Positions 9,073 through 21,672 of a stretch of DNA of 64,000 bases are shown piece by piece. The notes below the pieces were generated by a model that was not told where the DNA came from, made no database searches, and saw only the letters and a list, made by a program, of their open reading frames with translations. A program made the position numbers and the translations under genes. Numbering within the stretch: position 1 is the stretch's first letter; the number at the start of each line of letters is the position of its first letter. The stretch is taken from positions 52,656,501 through 52,720,500 of the forward strand of contig CM074865.1 in the NCBI GenBank assembly GCA_037501455.1. Reading direction: 5' to 3'. This DNA comes from Lantana camara. Taxonomy: Eukaryota > Streptophyta > Magnoliopsida > Lamiales > Verbenaceae.

Positions 9073-11775
9073 TGTAACACCCCGCACGTGAGGCGCCACA
9101 TCCCCCGCACTATGACCCGACACGTGTACAAAATGGAGAGTCCGCACACGCACCAAGTCACAGCGAACGGGTGACAAACGAAAACGCACACACTAGGTAA
9201 GCGGTACCTAACCCTGTACAAAAGAAAATATGCTAAGCATGACAGCGGAAGTAGTACGAAATGCCAACTTTCAAAAACTTTACATACATTAGAATCAAAT
9301 ATACGGGTTCAACTAGTCCAGCAAACCTGTCCTAACCTGTCCCGAATAATTACACATCAAAACGGGTTCAACTAATCCGAGCACCTGTCCTAACCTGTCC
9401 CGAATTCCATACATTCAAATCATAAATGCAAACCTGCACAAACATATCTTATATAACAATTACAAATCATAAACCAGAGCCAGAACTTAACAAAGTTAAA
9501 CAGACAGACACAGACTCGACAGACCCGACACACAGCCGCCTAGCACGAACCCAACGACCTCTAGAGCAAAGCCTGCAAACTAAAAACATAAAAGGGGAGG
9601 GGTCAGTCAAAAGACTGAGCGAGGGGCTACACACACACGTATATACATATACAGAGCACAGCACATACCATAAAGGGGAGTTCGTGAACTAGGGCATGGT
9701 TTTTGCATTCTAAAACATTTCTCACGTGATACTAGATATAGGGGAGTAAAAGAGTTAGGCCAAAGGCCAAACCAACCAACTTTTATTACTCGAGAGTCCA
9801 CTCCCGTTTCACGAACTATTTCCTAACAAACTAACTTAACGAAAACAAACACTCCAAGCAAACATTCATACAAAATGGGAAAAATCTGCACAGGAGTAAT
9901 ACTCGACGCTCCGAGGCTCCTTACCCACATCCCGATGATCATGAACAGGAGTAATACTCGACGCTCCGACGCTCCTTACCCACATCACCGGGCCCCCAAG
10001 CAAAAACAGAGTCAAACCATCAAATCAGAGGGGAAATGTGCACAGGAGTAATACTCGACGCTCCGAGGCTCCTTACCCACATCCCGATGATCATGCACAG
10101 GAGTAATACTCGACGCTCCGAGGCTCCTTACCCATAATCACCGGCCCTACACACACACACAACACCACCACACACGCACTCACACACACACACCACCACT
10201 CACACACACACACGCACACACTCATAAACTCACGCACGCCACGTTCATAATCAGAATCATATCATAGTTTACACATTCGAATCAAAATGAAACATATCAC
10301 AACGCACACACCCCACACACTCATTCACAAACATAACACGTACATTCATACATACCATACTTACATATCTTATATCCAGCATGACACAAAGTCATACATA
10401 TTCGTATTGCACACGTATCTACATATATACGTAAGGCTTATATTCGCACGCAAACATATAGGCACATATCAATAGGGTATAACTATAACCTAACCTCACC
10501 TGGTACCAAACACAGCTGCACACAAAGCAAACGGTCCACCCCGGAACCTGTACGACCAAAAGTCACCACCCCGGGTGCACCTGAACAACACAACGAGGCG
10601 GACATAATGTCCGAAGCCCGTAGGATCGCCGCCACTGTAGCTGCCGGAATAGTGGTCGGCCGCCACCTGAACGTGCCGGAAAAATCCCGAAAAATCACCC
10701 GTGCAAGGATTCGTCGTCCTCAATCCAATTCCTCGATCAATTTCCGTGATGAGCTTTACGAAAGCCCTAAGCTTTCTCGCCGAAAAAATCCTCGGAAACC
10801 TCCGCCACCGCGAACCGCCGCTGCACCGCCGCGAACCGCCGCCAATCGGTTGAATCAGGAGTCGTGTCATCAAGGGCCACTAGTTCTCGTCGTTCCGAAC
10901 AACTTTTGTGAAGGGCCCAAGGCCAAAAGATGGCCGAAAAAGGCCCCCGTTGAGCTCCGAAGTTTCTGCCGCTGCACACCTCCCCGGAACCACCACCTTC
11001 GTCGGAAAAAGTCACCGGACCGCCGCGTGGTTACTATTCACCCACGCGCCACCGCGGATTCAAGCGGCGTGTGCGCCGCCGTCGTGGGTCCATTGGCTGC
11101 ACCGCCGACGCCATCCGCTGCGCCGGAGGCCCTTTTCTCTGGGTGTATGGCGCGTGTCGCCGGAGGGTCGCCTGAAGCCGCCACGGGAGGGCGGCGAAGT
11201 GGCGGCTCCGCCACCTCTCTCCAGCCGCGCCTGAAAATGGCCGATATCTCCGCCATCGCTCGTCGGTTGGTCGAGTTCTTTGTACGGTTGTGACCACGTC
11301 GTCGAGCTCGTCGAAATGGACTAGTAGTTCGTCGAAATCCGTCGAGAAATGAGCGAGATTGAGTTGTGCATGAAAACACACCTTGGGTATGTGTGAGTGT
11401 CGTGAAACGCGGGGAGAGAGAGAGGGAGGCTGAAGCTGGAATTATCGCACGTAAAACGAGGATCCGGGTATTATATCTCGGGTCCTCGTACACGAAAACG
11501 GTCGGAAGAAGGGGTTAACGACGTCAGAATTGGGCAAACTTAGAGTATACGGACTCGTCTCGATGCCCCGAATGCGTTGAAGGGGTCAAAATGGTCAAAA
11601 TCTCATTCAATCGATAAATGACCGAAAAACCCCTAAAAAGATAAAATTACAAAAAGGCCCCTAAACTCTTAAAGAGTTCAAAATAGGGCCACGAAAAATG
11701 TAAAATCACATAATTAAACACATTAAAAGGTTGAAACGTGGCGTACCTTATAAATCGGACGAGCGGGATGTTACA
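9073..11775 (-). mobile_element. LTR A, copy 3 (2,703 bp, complete, most diverged)
   Basis: It starts TGTAACACCCC and ends GGGATGTTACA. It contains the tandem repeats (9885-10143), CA tract and GC-rich island, with an insertion of about 30 bp (near 11090-11125) relative to copies 1 and 2. The right flank is not a purine tract but a CACTA transposase coding sequence, so this is the outer (sense 5') LTR of the array. The expected TSD would be AACTC (11776-11780); its partner on the left is lost with the truncation at about 2250. Confidence 0.85.
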
Positions 11776-12371
11776 AACTCATCAACCATCTCGTGTGTGG
11801 CATTGTAATCATTTTGGATACTCATTATCTTTGCTGCAACTGACAAATGTGAATGTTTATCACGCCCCTCCCATACGGGTTTGCTAAATTCACCCAGAAG
11901 GTCATAAAACTTTTGTGTGTCTGGATTAGGTGCGTCATCATGACTTGCCCTCACCCCAGCATCTTCCATTGCTGCATCAAAACACATTTCTCTCAATCGC
12001 CTCAATGAATCTGCAGTGTTTGGAAGATTTAGGGTACTAGGGCCACCCCGATTAATATAGTGTGCTGCATCGACATAATCACTATGTGGTGCTTCCTCAC
12101 CATAATCAGTCCAATAGCAATAGTTGGGTTTGAAGCCAATCGAATACAAATGTCGTCTCAAATCATCGAGTTTCAATAAGTCATAAGTCCTTACGCATTT
12201 CTTACATGGACAATGTATGACCCCTTCTTTTATAAATGGCTCCAACATACTTGCATGCTCGATGAATTTCTCAATTCCTTGAATATATTCTACCTTACAA
12301 GCCCCCCCTCCCCCGGGGAATCTTGGATTTGTACGATTGTACATCCACAGTCTCTTACCGGGAATGTTCAT
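11776..12371 (-). pseudogene. CACTA (En/Spm) transposase TNP2, N-terminal fragment
   Basis: The minus-strand frame begins at a Met at 12371 and reads WMYNRTNPRF, a run of glycines, then HCPCKKC...LRRHLYSIGF...YCYWTDYGEE. This is the Transpos_assoc zinc-binding-like domain that opens plant TNP2 transposases (about residues 8-100 here). It continues with FYDLLGEFSKPVWEG and HSHLSVAAKIMSIQNDYN, the conserved stretch before the DDE domain. The frame is intact up to the gypsy LTR that interrupts it in the codons after HEMVDEF. The remaining C-terminal part is absent here; a tnp2 C-terminal half lies at 24615-25387 in the opposite orientation. A fragment, not a functional gene. Confidence 0.85.
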
Positions 12372-12530
12372 TATCTACGGTTAAAATATATTGATTAAAT
12401 TACATTAAATAGATATAAGATATCTTTAATCATATTATATGAAATAATCCTTAGAACTAAACTGCTACAAAGGAATAATATTATATGTCAGAAATCAGAC
12501 CATCACTTGGAATAATCCTAAGAACTAAAA
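12372..12530. other. AT-rich CACTA flank between tnp2 start and resumed LTR B
   Basis: About 160 bp of AT-rich sequence lies upstream of the tnp2 start. I see no CACTA terminal repeat. The B LTR resumes at about 12531 (gaaatttcttaattttcaaa, matching 24378 onward). Confidence 0.4.
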
Positions 12531-15072
12531 AAAGTTTGAAATTTCTTAATTTTCAAAATCCCACATAGCTCGCAGTTTCAAAACATACTCACAAACCCTT
12601 TTCGAAACAAATAAACGACAATATTTCTTATGTATATATAAAAGTGTTTTCAGATGTTTCATAACAAAAGGGCCAAAATCCCACAAAATACGCATCAAAC
12701 ACATATCTAATACTTCTACATATACATAGATCGTATCCGGGCTTAAATCACATCAAGGGTTGTAGGTCGTAATAACTAAACAAAAGAAACCTCACCTTGT
12801 CGAACCAACCAAACGGAAACCAACCAAAGCACACCTAAAGGACCTCCTCGACACCAAAGGAACTAAGCTCTGAACAAAACAAAGAGCAAAGGACGAACTT
12901 AGACTAAAAAATGAACCAAATAGATGATTGCCATATGCATAAGGATGCAAATGATTCAATGCACTTCATATAAATTCACACTTAGGCATATCATGGCAAA
13001 TAACGAATATCGAACAAATAATCAACGAATTAAACTCACAATGCATCAATTAAAATCCTAACTTATCATATAATAGCATATCAAGAGCATTCATAAATTT
13101 AAAGTTCATTCAAGGGACAATGAATGCAAAAGATACGAATAAAACACAACAAGGTGAGACATTTAGTGCATATAAATTCATATCAAGCTGTAAATCACAT
13201 AATTCACATCAAATAAATTAATAAAATTCACATAACATGCATAACATATCATAAAACATATTAGGAAGACATTTTATATCATTTAAGGGCAAAGAAAAAT
13301 CATACAATGCGCTTAAATGAAGCACAAGGTCATAAACGCACGTTAAGGTAGCATGTTGAACGTATGAAGCCATAAATAAAAAACAAGCATGTAAAACATA
13401 CCATAAATTCATAACATACCACTTAATACATAATATAACATTCATATCATAAAAGAAGCAAGAAGATATCACACGAATTAATTGAATAAGGCATTCATGC
13501 ATACATGCACGTAGGAGACACAACAAACGTATTTCATCATATAACATGCAAACGAGCATCCAAATCACAAAATAAATTCATAATAAATCACATAACATGG
13601 TATAAAGCAAGTTAGTATCATATATTAATCATATAGAAGCTAGGAAAGACAAGCAACATACGAACAAACAAGAAAACAAACAACAACAATGAAGCAACTC
13701 GAAAGTGACGCAAAATGGGGTCGTGAGCTAAAGGGTGGTCGCGGCCGTGACCACCATCTCCTCCAACACACAACTGCAGAAGATTCGAAACCAGGCCAAA
13801 AAGGGGTCGCGGCCACTACCAAAATTTCACTAATCCCGGTCACGGCCGCGACCACGCACGCAGCATCAGCAAAACAGAACAACAGCAGCACAAACTCAAC
13901 CAAAACTCATCCTAAATCATTCTAGCATGCAAGGGAAAGATCGTACAACAATTATACATCAAATTCTAATCATTAACCATGTAAAAAATAGAACAAACAT
14001 CCAAGGAATGGAAGGAAATAGATCAAACACTCATGCTCTTCATTTTTCATCCAAAAACATATATGAGAACCTTAATTAAATGCAACCTACCCCTGATATG
14101 AGTCCATAAAATTAATAATGGATGTCATAAGATCATAAATGATGCATCAAAACAACAAGAATCACAACAATTCATGCCAAATTCATCAAATCTCCACAAA
14201 CCCTTACTATTCATCATATTATCCATCACTCATTCAATTCTCCATGTATTTCAGCAAATAAGGAATCCAAAGAAAGAGGAAAGGATCGAGAATACATTCA
14301 TAGACTTAACTTTCAAATTTGAGGCGAATCGGATGAGTACTGAGCTCAAAACTTGGAAAATGAATAGTATCCACTTCCTTCTCTTTGGGCTTTCGGGTTG
14401 CTGATGAAGAGAGCCCCTTTTCCTTCTCTTTTCTTGGCTGGGTCCAAATTTGAGGATAATGGGGTGAGATAGGGTTAATTTAGGGTCATATGGGTTCAAA
14501 TATGGGGCGATTCAGATAAGAAACGGGTCGGTTATGATTAAAACGTGCGAACATGGCAAATCTGTCACAAGGGTCATGTTTCGGGAGAAATTTGGAGGAT
14601 CAAACGAGCTTCAAAAATTACAAAAGTAAGTTCCTTAGCTTCCATTCTTCGTTATGAGTCCAACGCTTCTTCTGGAATTCGAATCCGAGTTCCCGAGCCC
14701 AAGTTACGCTTTCCAGAACACAAGATGCGCTAAAACGAATTAGGCCCTCGTGTCCCTAACAAATAAAACAGTTCAAAACCGTATCAAACAAACTCAAAAA
14801 CATAAAACAAACACGTAGACAAATTCATAACGAACATATTTCATGCATATCACGTAGTCACATACTTAGGAGCAAATACGGGATCGAACGGGAAGTCAAA
14901 TGGGATCAAAACGAACAAAAACTAAACAAACTGTAACAAATAATTATTCAAATAATCAATTAGGCATATAAGCAATTTAATAAACACGTAAAAGCATAAA
15001 TAAATAAATAAATCACGTACGAATCACTCTCGAAAGTACGTACCTGTACTACCGAAAAATCGGGATGTTACA
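12531..15072 (-). mobile_element. Left LTR of element B, second part
   Basis: It continues the B LTR from the point equivalent to 24370 in the right copy and ends GGGATGTTACA at 15072 (sense TGTAACATCCC). With the first part, a complete B LTR would be about 3.5 kb. It contains the palindromic words at 13737-13853, the conserved GGAATTCGAATCCGAGTTCC hairpin (14678-14697) and the AT-rich sense 5' end. It adjoins a polypurine tract, which marks it as the 3' LTR of a minus-strand element. Confidence 0.8.
13737..13853 (-). repeat. Palindromic words GGTCRCGGCCGYGACC in LTR B
   Basis: Three copies of a 16-bp imperfect palindrome: GGTCGCGGCCGTGACC (13737-13752), GGTCGCGGCCACTACC (13805-13820) and GGTCACGGCCGCGACC (13838-13853). 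The third is the exact reverse complement of the first. The flanking DNA is not repeated, so these are dispersed short inverted words, not a tandem repeat. Confidence 0.75.
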
Positions 15073-15480
15073 ACCTCCTCTCCTTCAAAAGGACCTGCCC
15101 TCAGGTCTTAAGGTAAGGTCTTGATCAACTCTGGGGACGAACTTTAACTCCAAAAGTCTTCTCTCCTAACCACGAAGTTCTTGGGCTCTTGTCGCACCAT
15201 CTCGAAACTACGCTCGGGTAACCAACCCACGCCCCAAGGTGACCCCGTACGTCAACAAGAAGCCTTCAAGGAGTCCACCAGCAACCTAGGCCCTCACAAC
15301 TCACAGACACCCGAGCTCTCAACTCACTAACTCTCTTCAAGAAGAGAGTTCCCCACAAAAGAAAATAACACACACCACAACAACAAGCGCAAGAAGCAGC
15401 AAAGCAAAAGAAAGTAAACCAAAAGTGGGTTTCCCCGAGATGTAATTATACATGAATGAGATGATATGGATGCAATTACC

Positions 15481-16494
15481 TCAATTTCCGAGTGCTCTTT
15501 GGTTTCCTAGTTGAAGCCTTTGATTCCGCCTCCTTTGTTTGTTAGCCGTCGAACTATCACAATCAGAAATCTGGTGCTCTGAAGATCCGCAAGTGTAGCA
15601 TCTCCTTAGCCTGATCCAACATCCGTCAAATGTATGGTTGGTCCCTCCCCAATGGGTGTACGGTCGAAATTCTCTCTCTGATCGAGAGGTCTTTCGAGGT
15701 TTAGGTTTCTTGTCGATTTCCTTAGTTCAGTTGCCACGTTGAATCAATCTTTCTTCTATTTGCAAATTAGAACATGAGCTTAACCCAAAAGGATGTCCCG
15801 ATGTCTCATCTTCATATCTTTTTCTTACCATCCACCAAGTTTCGATCCGTAGCACTTTCTCCACGGCTTGGTCCCACGTATCCGTACTTTTTTCCATCAA
15901 AGCTTCTCTAAATTCACCCCGGAGGCCTTCCATAAAATACCTAGTCTTTACCCGATCCTCATTGAAAATATTTGGTACATAGGCACCTAATCTCTCTAAC
16001 TCTTCGAAATATTCCATAACCGTTTTATTTCCTTGTTTGAGGGTGAGAAATTCTTCAATTCTTCGATCTTGTAGAATAGCCAGTGTATACTTCTTAAATT
16101 CCCGAATGAATACATCCCAAGTCACCTCTTTGTTTATCGTCTCTAGGTGTTGAGTAATTCTTGACCACTATAATCTTGCTTGTCCTTGAAGAAGTAGGGT
16201 AACGAGGCGGACCCTGTTTTGAGGTTCACACGGCCACACTCTAAAAATGCCTTCTATTTCTGAAATCCATTTCTCGGCTTTAATATCATCACCTCCTCGA
16301 AATTGGGAAGGATTAAAAGTCCCAAATTCCCGTTATATAGTCGATATCAAATCCATAGGTTGTCCCGTAGATGAAGTTTATCCTTGATTCGCTTGGAATT
16401 GTTGAAACAAAGCGGTCATGAACTCTTCGGCATTGAAAGGCGGATGAGGATGTTGATGTGAAGGTTGACCGGAGTGATGTCGATGTGGAAACAT
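15481..16494 (-). pseudogene. gag: Ty3/gypsy gag pseudogene of element B
   Basis: The start Met (16494-16492) lies at the same distance from the primer site as in the intact gag at 61620. Its opening (HSGQPSHQHPHPP) matches that gene, but the frame stops after 38 codons. The Gag core is readable at 16125-15727 (TWDVFIREFKKY, QDRRIEEFLTLKQGNKTV, YFMEGLRGEFREALMEKST) with frame breaks on both sides. Of the two zinc knuckles, the first has lost cysteines (TAC and TGG codons where the relative has TGT). The second is intact as CYTCGSSEHQISDC. The end (NKQRRRNQRLQ) aligns with the relative's C-terminus. It would encode the nucleocapsid-like RNA-binding protein if whole. Confidence 0.8.
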
Positions 16495-16679
16495 CCTGAA
16501 AAGCTAAAAACTACAATAAAAATATAGGTGCATGTCGATTAATAGGTGCATGTTCATGTAACCATTAAGACAAATAAGTCACATAAAAAGATGTTGCGAA
16601 TGCAAACAAACAAGAAATCCTAAACCGAATGACCTAGACAGACTACACACGATGCCAGAGCTTCGGTTTTGAAATCAGG

Positions 16680-16692
16680 AGCTCTGATACCA
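16680..16692 (-). promoter_or_regulatory. Primer-binding site of element B
   Basis: The plus strand reads agctctgatacca, the complement of the initiator Met-tRNA-type primer site, 8 bases from the LTR terminus at 16701. Confidence 0.9.
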
Positions 16693-18889
16693 CTTTAGGT
16701 TGTAGCACCCTGGAGCACAGAGCACTACACCCCCCGCACTGTAGCCCGACACATGTAACAAAATGGAAACTCCACACACGCACCAAGCCACAGTGAACGG
16801 GTGGCAAACAAAAACATACACATTAGCTAGGCAGTCTAGACCCTGATACAGAGCACGCATAAAATCAAAATCAAATGTGAAAGCACCAGGAACAATGTGA
16901 CGCCCGGTCCGATAAATCGTACAGGTATGCGTCACGAGAGAGTTTACCTTACGCACTTATGTGATTTAATTCCTTTTTTATGTGTTTAATTCTAACTTTG
17001 ATTAAAAATGTGACTTAATTGACTAAAATCCAAAATGGTAAAATGTAGCACCCCAGAGCGAAGGGCACCACATCCCCTGCACCATAGCCCGACACGTGTA
17101 ACAAAATGGAAACTCCGCACACGCACCAAGCCATGGCGAACGGAAGACAAACAAAACACACCCCTAGGCTAGGCGGTCTAGACCCTAATACAGAGTGCAC
17201 AATAAAATAAAACAAAGGCGGAAGTAACAGAATCAACAAATACATTCAATCAAGAAAGATCCCAAATATAAACAGGCATCGGGTTCAACTAGCATAGATA
17301 CCTAATCCCGTAAATCAAACATAAAACATAAATACATAACGAACTCATTCTTGTCCTAGAAACCTGTCCCGAATCATATCAAATCAATGAGATACATTAA
17401 ATACATAATCATAGGCTTATACATATCTAGACTTCTAAAGCATAATGATAAAGATGCAGAATGCAAAAGACTCGAACAACTGACTCAAAAGACCCAAACG
17501 AAGACCGCCGCCTCGCTCGATCCAAATCCTGCACCTGCAACTAAAGGGGGAAAATGAGAGGGGTAAGTCTACAACTCGACTGAGTGAGGGGGCTGGACAC
17601 ACTCACACGATACATAATATAGAGCATAACACGTATTAAACAAAAGACTATGAACCGGGGAATAGGGTTTTGCACACCGAAATCCATTTTTAAAATAAAC
17701 ATATACATATCGTATCAAAAGTATAGCGTATCTTTAAATTAAAAATCCTATCCCGTTTCATAATCAACATAGCGTACAAAAAGCTCGGCGAGTACGAGCA
17801 CCAATCCCATCTTGGGCTCCTTATATGAATAAAACATTACAAATCAAACAAAAGTAACATTAAAGAACAAACCTCCTTCTCCGGTGATGGAAGGGTTGCG
17901 CGACCCTAACCATCCATTACGTTATGTATGGGTCGTGAGTTTCATGACGCTCATGCCCGAGGATCCCATCCCCCACCAAACCTCCTAGTGGGTTCCGGGT
18001 TAATCCTATCCAACAGGAGAATGTGCACAGGGGTCATAACCGGCGACCCCATGGTCGTCCCGGGTCTCCCTTACCCACACCTCTGGGGCCCAACATTACC
18101 GTTACATTACATTACCATTACATTACATTCTCGCTCAATACGAATCATTAACATTACAAAGCTTACGTACCTTATCAGTGCATACCTTACCTTGCAACTT
18201 AGCGTATGTTATAGACGTACCTCTCCGTGTCATCCTAATCCGTAGCTAGCATGAAGCCACATGGTTTGGAGCATAGCCTCGTTGCAAATTATTTCAAGCT
18301 TATGTATGCTCGTATATATAATTCAAAATATTTAATCGTATGACAAAGTTATAAACATATCGTATAAGCACATATCTATTATGTAAATATAATAGTATAT
18401 TCGCATGCGAGCTTGAAAATGAGCATATAGGGTTGTAGGTCGTATTAACTAAAAAGAAATAAACCTAAACCTCACGTATTAACCGAATGAACCGCCCAAA
18501 GCACCCCACGAGCAACTCCCTTCGAACAATCTAAACACAAGAAACAAGGCAAAGACTCCATATGAACCATAGAAACGCTCGGCTAATACATATGAATGCA
18601 AATGATGCCATGCACTTCATACAAGTTCATACTTAGGCATATTGGAGCAATTAACGGAATATCACACAAATACTTCAAGAACCGAATTCATATCATATCA
18701 AACAAATTCATATTAAGTCATATAATATCATACCACGAGCATTTATAAATTCACACACGTATACATTCATCGAATTCATATCATTTACGCCACTTAAGAT
18801 CAAAATTTTCAAGGAAATATTCAAAAGATTAAACAAATAAAATTCACATAATTAATATATATAATATATGCATACACATGCATGCATAG

Positions 18890-18891
<2 letters not shown>

Positions 18892-18930
<39 letters not shown>
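18892..18930. repeat. TA dinucleotide microsatellite
   Basis: About 19 uninterrupted TA units lie inside LTR F, followed by further AT-rich and CA-rich simple sequence to about 19050. Confidence 0.9.
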
Positions 18931-18936
<6 letters not shown>

Positions 18937-19138
18937 CGTATGCATATACTACACATATATATAATACATATTCATACAGATTAACACACACACATATATA
19001 TATAACACACACATCACTCACGTACACACACATGCACACATACAAGTCCTAATTACATATAAATATATTACAATCTCATGCACCAAAAGCACACACACAC
19101 ACAAACAACAATGCATGCAAGAACAAACACACAACACT

Positions 19139-19230
19139 CCCCGACCGGGGAAAACGGAAAAAAAAGATACAGAAGCAATCCGGCAAAGTCCCCGGCCGGG
19201 CACTTCTCTTCCACAAAACTGCCAGGGCAG
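19139..19230 (-). repeat. Palindromic words CCCCGRCCGGGG in LTR F
   Basis: CCCCGACCGGGG (19139-19150), CCCCGGCCGGG (19190-19200) and CTGCCAGGGCAG (19219-19230) are short palindromes spaced 20-40 bp apart. They occupy the same part of the LTR as the differently spelled words in the other LTRs. Confidence 0.6.
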
Positions 19231-21672
19231 AAAGTCTTCCAGTTGCGCGCGAACACAGTAGCAACAAACAGCAGTAACTGCTGCTCTGTTCTTCTCCCTT
19301 CTCACGCAGCAACAGCAGGACAAAGCATCAGGAAATGAGGCAAGAATGACAGCAAAATCACGCAGCAAGAATCAACATGAAAAGAGCTCACAAACATGCT
19401 TCAATCTCCCCAAATTCAGTCATGTTTCATGCCACAAAATGGTGGAAAATTCATACCATCATGCTCCATGAAAAGAAAGAAAAGAATTCAGATTATGGAG
19501 CTCAAAGAAACAAAATTTAAGCATCAATTCACACAAAAACGAACAGCTGCCATGGATTCAAGCATTGAAGAGAAAACCTAACTATTCACATAAAAATTCA
19601 TATCCCATCCAACACTCCATGAAATTCAGAAAACCAACACTTAAAAGAAAGAGTATCAGATGGAGAATCAAATCATGAGCTTACCTTTCGAATTTGAGGC
19701 GAATCGCAGGTGTATGGAGCAAGAAATGGCAAAAGTGAACATTGCAAAATCCCTTTCTCTTCCTTTCCCGGTTTCCAGCTTCTCTCACCTCTCTTGACTG
19801 ATGATTTTCGAAATGAGGGTTAATTAGAAAGATAGAGAGCTTAACTAGGGTTAATTAGGCTCAAGAATCAACTCATTTGGTTAAGAATTGAGAGAGGTAT
19901 GGCCAAAATACTCCAAGGTGGCGAATATGCTCGAGCAGCTCGGTTCGGACAAATTTCAGAGGCTCAAACGGGCTTAGAAAAATACAAAATCAGGTTCCTT
20001 AGCTTCCATTCTTCATTATGAGTCCAGCCTTACTTCCAGAATTCGAATCTGAATTCCCTAGCTCAAGTTACGGTCTCCGGAATCCAAGGCACGCTAAAAC
20101 TAGTTAGGCCCTCGAATCCCCAACAATTAAAATATGGTTCGTTACCATATAAAACAAGTCCGAAAAATTAAAACGATCATATAAACGAATTCATAACACG
20201 TATAATTCATGCATATTAAATTGGCACGAAATTTCGATCTTAAATCGAACACAAACGCAACACATTTTCAACAAATAAGCATATTATTCAAATAATAAAA
20301 TTAAATTTTCAAAAAAATAATAAATGAAATTCTAAAAATAATAATTAAACGATTTAAAATAAATAAAATTTTATTAAAAAGGATATTTTTCAATTAGGTC
20401 CAAAACTTTCAAAAAGTGTCAAATAAGTCCAAGTTCAAATTTTAATTAAGTCCAGAATTAAATAAATCATACAATTAAACCCTTAATCACATAATTCACA
20501 AAAATTAGCATGCTCGGAAATTAAATTCACATATCATAAAATGCATAAAAATTTGTATCATCAATCAATTAGGTAATTTTGACATTTAATTCGAATATTT
20601 CATATAAATTCAAATAGTTCATATAAGAATTTAAAATAATCAAGTATAATTCAATTAAATATGAAATTCAAATAATTTAAATTGCACATTTAGCTCTCTC
20701 GTAAGTGCGTGCCTGGATGGCCGAAAAATCGGGGTGTCACATAAAATATGAATTCTCACATGAAAACGTAAGAATGGAACTTGGATGAATTTAAATTAAT
20801 TTTTGGAGTTGGATTTAAATAGGACTTAGACCTATTTGTGTATTTTGGGCCTAACTCAAGTTAGATGAGTTTGGGCCGTTCGAGACCAATATGAGCTAAG
20901 GAATTCGAATTCGAATTCCGACACCACCATTGGACTTGATTCGGTGAATTGGGTCCCATGGAATTTAGTTCATATTTTTCGGAAACCGTTTAGACCTTGA
21001 ACCTTTTGATCTTGACCTATTGGGCCGAAAGTCATTTATTTGAGCCCAAATCCTAAAAAAGTCTCTAGCCTCATATTATATCTTGAAACCCTAACCTAGA
21101 TCCCCTTTCTCATTTCACTTCAAACCTCAAAATAGCCTCATTGTAACAGCCATAGTGAAGCTTTAAGAGGGGATGAAGACTTAAGCCATTCCACACCTTC
21201 AAGAGCTCATATCTCCCTCTTTTCTTCATCAAATCAAGAGCTAAGGTAAGCAACGAATTTCCCTTGATGTGTATTTCATTTCTATCCATGAATCCTAGCT
21301 TGAAATTGAGTGTATGAACTTGTATGAGGAAGTCTTGTGAAAATGGTGATTTATACCCTACTTGAAGAATATGGTTTATATAATGGATCCTTGAGTTCTT
21401 GAGCATGAATATGTGCTATAGTCGTTAATGGTATGATAGGGAGTGAGTTTGGATACATCTTACCATGGTTGAAGCTTGATTTTCATGAAAATGGGTTGTA
21501 TGAGTTTTGGCTAAATTGATGTTTATGTGATAAGCATGATTTATGTGATGCTATATATGATTTTCATGGAAATTTTATGGTTTAAATGGTGTGAAATCAG
21601 CCATTTTCGGCCGTGGTTGCCTTGTTCCCGAAGCTGTGAAGTTTCTGCACAGACTGCACCAGATCTGTGGCC

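Larger units (their letters stand above)
15073..16700 (-). mobile_element. Internal region of gypsy element B (gag remnant only)
   Basis: Bounded by a purine tract (minus strand GAAGGAGAGGAGGTTG, next to 15072) and a primer site (16680-16692, sense TGGTATCAGAGCT). Only a decayed gag lies inside (15481-16494). Protease, RT, RNase H and integrase are absent, so B appears to be a gag-only non-autonomous element like the one at 59523-61888. One perfect-arm hairpin (AACTCTCTTC / GAAGAGAGTT, 15329-15350) lies where the other elements have the hairpin array. Confidence 0.8.
17044..20741 (-). mobile_element. Solo gypsy LTR F (3,698 bp) nested in LTR H
   Basis: It begins TGTAGCACCCC and ends GGGGTGTCACA (sense TGTGACACCCC). 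The perfect 5-bp TSD TAAAA (17039-17043 and 20742-20746) flanks it. No internal sequence remains. It carries the conserved block (17885-18095), a TA microsatellite (18892-18930), palindromic words (19139-19230), a splice-site candidate near 19680 (sense CGAAAG|GTAAGC) and the AGAATTC...GAATTCC hairpin near 20038-20055. It is younger than LTR H, which it interrupts. Confidence 0.88.

Noticed and set aside
13218..13568. 116-residue minus-strand Cys/Leu-rich ORF in LTR B
   Set aside because: AT-rich LTR sequence with a low-complexity translation; no homologous frame in other LTRs.
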